This document shows, in pieces, positions 7,430 to 8,975 of a stretch of 8,975 bases of DNA (position 1 is its first letter; every line of letters begins with the position of its first letter). The notes under the pieces are model-generated. The model had not been told where the DNA came from and searched no databases. It saw only the letters and a program-made list of their open reading frames with translations. Where the stretch lies: NCBI GenBank assembly GCA_016934895.1, contig JAFGRZ010000058.1, positions 1 through 8,975 of the forward strand. Reading direction: 5' to 3'. Position numbers and translations under genes: made by a program. Source of the stretch: Candidatus Aminicenantota bacterium (lineage in GTDB: Bacteria > Acidobacteriota > Aminicenantia > Aminicenantales > UBA8522).

Positions 7430-8511
7430 ATCCGCGAAGGATCGTGATCAGCGGCGGCGGGACAGGAGGTCATCTCTTTCCCGCCCTGGCGGTTGGGCGC
7501 AAACTCAAGGAGAAAGACTCCGCCATCCGCTTGACCTTCATCGGCAGCCACCGCCCGATAGAAAAGAAGTTGATGGAAAAACACAGCGCCCCCTTCATCC
7601 CGATGAAAATCGAAGGGATCAAAGGGCGCGGCCTGAGGGGCCTGAAGACGATCGTCGGTCTCCCATGGACGCTCTTTCGGTCGGCTCTCCTCCTGCTGCG
7701 TCTCAAACCGGGGCTGGTCATCGGCGTCGGCGGATACAGCTCGGGACCCGTCGTCCTGGCGGCCTCCTGGCTCGGGATCCCCACGATTATCCTCGAGCAG
7801 AATCTCGTGCCGGGTTTCACCAACCGCCTGCTCATCCGTTGGGTGAGGAAGGCCGTGGTCGCTTTCGAGAATTCCCTGGTCCACTTCAAGGGAAAGGCGG
7901 TTTTCCTGGGCAACCCGGTCCGTGAGGAATTCCACCGGATCCGACCGAAGCAGCGGTCGACGACGCTCACTCTCCTTGTCTTCGGCGGCAGCCAGGGCTC
8001 CCGCGTCCTCAATGAAACCATGGTCGCGGCCCTTCCCTTCCTCGCTGCCGAAAAGGGCCGGCTGCGCATCTTCCACCAGACGGGAGAGGCCGGGTTCCAA
8101 AAGGTGAAGGAGGCTTATGTTCAAAACGGTTTCCCGGACGCCGAGATCGCCCCTTTCTTTCATGATATGGCCGGTTGTTTTGAAAAATCCGACCTGGTCA
8201 TCGGCCGGGCCGGCGCCACGACCATCGCCGAGCTCATCGTGGCCCGCAAGGCGGCCATTCTCGTCCCGTTCGCCCTGGCCTCGGAAGATCATCAGGTCAA
8301 AAACGCAGGTGAACTGGCGCGGGTGGGCGGCGCCGAGGTGATCCTGGAAAAAGACCTCTCTCCCGCGCGGCTGGCGGACCGGATTATTCATTATCTGGAC
8401 CACCCCGAGAGAATCACCGCCATGGAGAACAATCTGACCGCTCTGAAGACCGATGACCCGGCGGGACGAATCGCCGAGTTATGTTTCGGCCTTCTGGAGG
8501 GGAAAGCGTAG
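7426..8511 (+). CDS. murG: Lipid II synthase MurG (UDP-GlcNAc:lipid I GlcNAc transferase)
   Basis: Peripheral membrane GT-B glycosyltransferase (family GT28) that adds GlcNAc from UDP-GlcNAc to lipid I on the inner face, producing lipid II. It has 361 residues, the normal length. The N-terminal glycine-rich loop GGGTGGHLFPALA lies at 10-22 with His16. GVGGYSSGP and LEQNLVPGFTNR follow in the acceptor domain, then GNPVREEF in the linker. The second glycine-rich loop GGSQGS is at 187-192. Glu269 in GATTIAELI aligns with the E. coli MurG glutamate that contacts the ribose of UDP-GlcNAc, and EDHQVKNA completes the donor site. The ATG overlaps the ftsW stop as ATGA, with no clear Shine-Dalgarno. 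It ends at TAG nine bases before murC, in the same reading frame as murC. Confidence 0.97.
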   Translation: MNPRRIVISGGGTGGHLFPALAVGRKLKEKDSAIRLTFIGSHRPIEKKLMEKHSAPFIPMKIEGIKGRGLRGLKTIVGLPWTLFRSALLLLRLKPGLVIGVGGYSSGPVVLAASWLGIPTIILEQNLVPGFTNRLLIRWVRKAVVAFENSLVHFKGKAVFLGNPVREEFHRIRPKQRSTTLTLLVFGGSQGSRVLNETMVAALPFLAAEKGRLRIFHQTGEAGFQKVKEAYVQNGFPDAEIAPFFHDMAGCFEKSDLVIGRAGATTIAELIVARKAAILVPFALASEDHQVKNAGELARVGGAEVILEKDLSPARLADRIIHYLDHPERITAMENNLTALKTDDPAGRIAELCFGLLEGKA

Positions 8512-8515
8512 GAGG
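8511..8515 (+). promoter_or_regulatory. Ribosome binding site of murC
   Basis: GGAGG begins on the last base of the murG stop codon and lies 5 bases before the GTG at 8521. It fixes the murC start, because the same frame is closed by the murG TAG at 8509-8511. Confidence 0.75.
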
Positions 8516-8520
8516 CCGAC

Positions 8521-8975
8521 GTGGTCAAGTCGATATACCGCAAGCTCAAGCACATCCACATGATCGGCGTCGGCGGGACGGGCATGAGCGGAATCGCCGA
8601 GGTGCTTCTCAACCTCGGCTACCGGGTGACGGGATCCGACCTCCAAATGACGGACGTCACCCGCCGCCTGGCCAGGCTCGGAGCCCGGGTGCAGAGGGGC
8701 CACAGGGCGGAGCGGGTGCGCGGAGCGGATGTGGCCGTCATCTCCTCGGCCGTCAAGGAGGACAACGTCGAAGTCCAGGAGGCCAGACGGCTCAAGATCC
8801 CGGTGATTCCCCGGGCCGAGATGCTGGCCGAGCTGATGAGGATGAAATACGGCATCGCCGTGGCCGGTTCCCACGGCAAGACGACGGCGACCTCAATGAT
8901 CGCCCTCGTCCTCGAGCACGGCGGGTTCGACCCGACGATCATCGTGGGCGGCCGGCTGAACACGGTCGGCGCCAA
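8521..8975 (+). CDS. murC: UDP-MurNAc:L-alanine ligase MurC, 5' part
   Basis: ATP-dependent cytoplasmic ligase that starts the stem peptide by adding L-Ala to UDP-MurNAc. The frame runs off the window end after 151 codons plus two bases, about a third of a usual MurC. The N-terminal domain has HIHMIGVGGTGMSGIAEVL at 11-29, the UDP-binding glycine-rich loop at Gly16-Ser23, then GYRVTGSD, VAVISSAV and IPRAEMLAELMR. The ATP P-loop AGSHGKTTAT has Lys120 (base 8878), with Ser where E. coli has Thr (GTHGKTT). VGGRLNTVGA at the edge fits the family. The start is GTG; the upstream frame is closed by the murG TAG, and the first internal Met (residue 14) lies inside the conserved loop region, so GTG is the best choice. 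The position after murG is the usual dcw one. Confidence 0.95.
   Translation, partial: MVKSIYRKLKHIHMIGVGGTGMSGIAEVLLNLGYRVTGSDLQMTDVTRRLARLGARVQRGHRAERVRGADVAVISSAVKEDNVEVQEARRLKIPVIPRAEMLAELMRMKYGIAVAGSHGKTTATSMIALVLEHGGFDPTIIVGGRLNTVGA

Noticed and set aside
7108..8403. Long open frame of 431 codons on the - strand opposite ftsW and murG
   Set aside because: Same compositional shadow effect; it covers conserved MurG motifs on the + strand and shows no family motif of its own.
8560..8562. Internal ATG as the murC start
   Set aside because: It would remove the first 13 residues, including the conserved HIH strand before the glycine-rich loop, and has no Shine-Dalgarno; the GTG at 8521 has GGAGG 5 bases upstream.
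1..8975. Possible hidden accessory or defence system, mobile element, CRISPR array or RNA gene
   Set aside because: The entire window is accounted for by conserved dcw genes with gaps of at most 9 bases; no direct repeats, transposase motifs or RNA-like folds were seen.

Overview
The window is a gap-free segment of a bacterial dcw (division and cell wall) cluster. All genes are on the + strand, in the order ftsI (3' part only) - murE - murF - mraY - murD - ftsW - murG - murC (5' part only). Six genes are complete and one is cut by each window edge. Essentially every base is coding: the junctions run from 4-base ATGA overlaps to a 9-base gap, and no stretch over 300 bases lacks a gene. I see no RNA gene, mobile element, CRISPR array, internal promoter or factor-independent terminator.

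The genes cover most of the route from UDP-MurNAc to septal peptidoglycan. MurC, MurD, MurE and MurF add L-Ala, D-Glu, the third residue and D-Ala-D-Ala in the cytoplasm. MraY moves phospho-MurNAc-pentapeptide to undecaprenyl phosphate (lipid I), and MurG adds GlcNAc (lipid II). The FtsW/FtsI pair polymerises and cross-links the product at the division site. Physical order does not follow reaction order, which is normal for dcw clusters. The near-absence of spacers indicates one polycistronic mRNA with translational coupling; its promoter must lie upstream of the window.

The organism is a high-G+C bacterium. The DNPR motif in MurE predicts meso-diaminopimelate at position three, as in most Gram-negative bacteria. 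The FtsI fragment ends soon after the transpeptidase domain, with no PASTA repeats. Phylum cannot be fixed by reading alone. A Gram-negative lineage outside the classic gammaproteobacteria (for example Acidobacteriota, Aminicenantes or a deltaproteobacterial-type group) is a low-confidence guess from the divergent but complete motifs.

I found no evidence of an undescribed system. The points worth a second look are modest: a Gly-to-Arg change in the usually conserved GGSS motif of FtsW, an in-frame murG/murC junction with only three sense codons between stop and start, substitutions in the HLD motifs of MurD and MurE, and a perfect 9-bp GC-rich inverted repeat inside murD.
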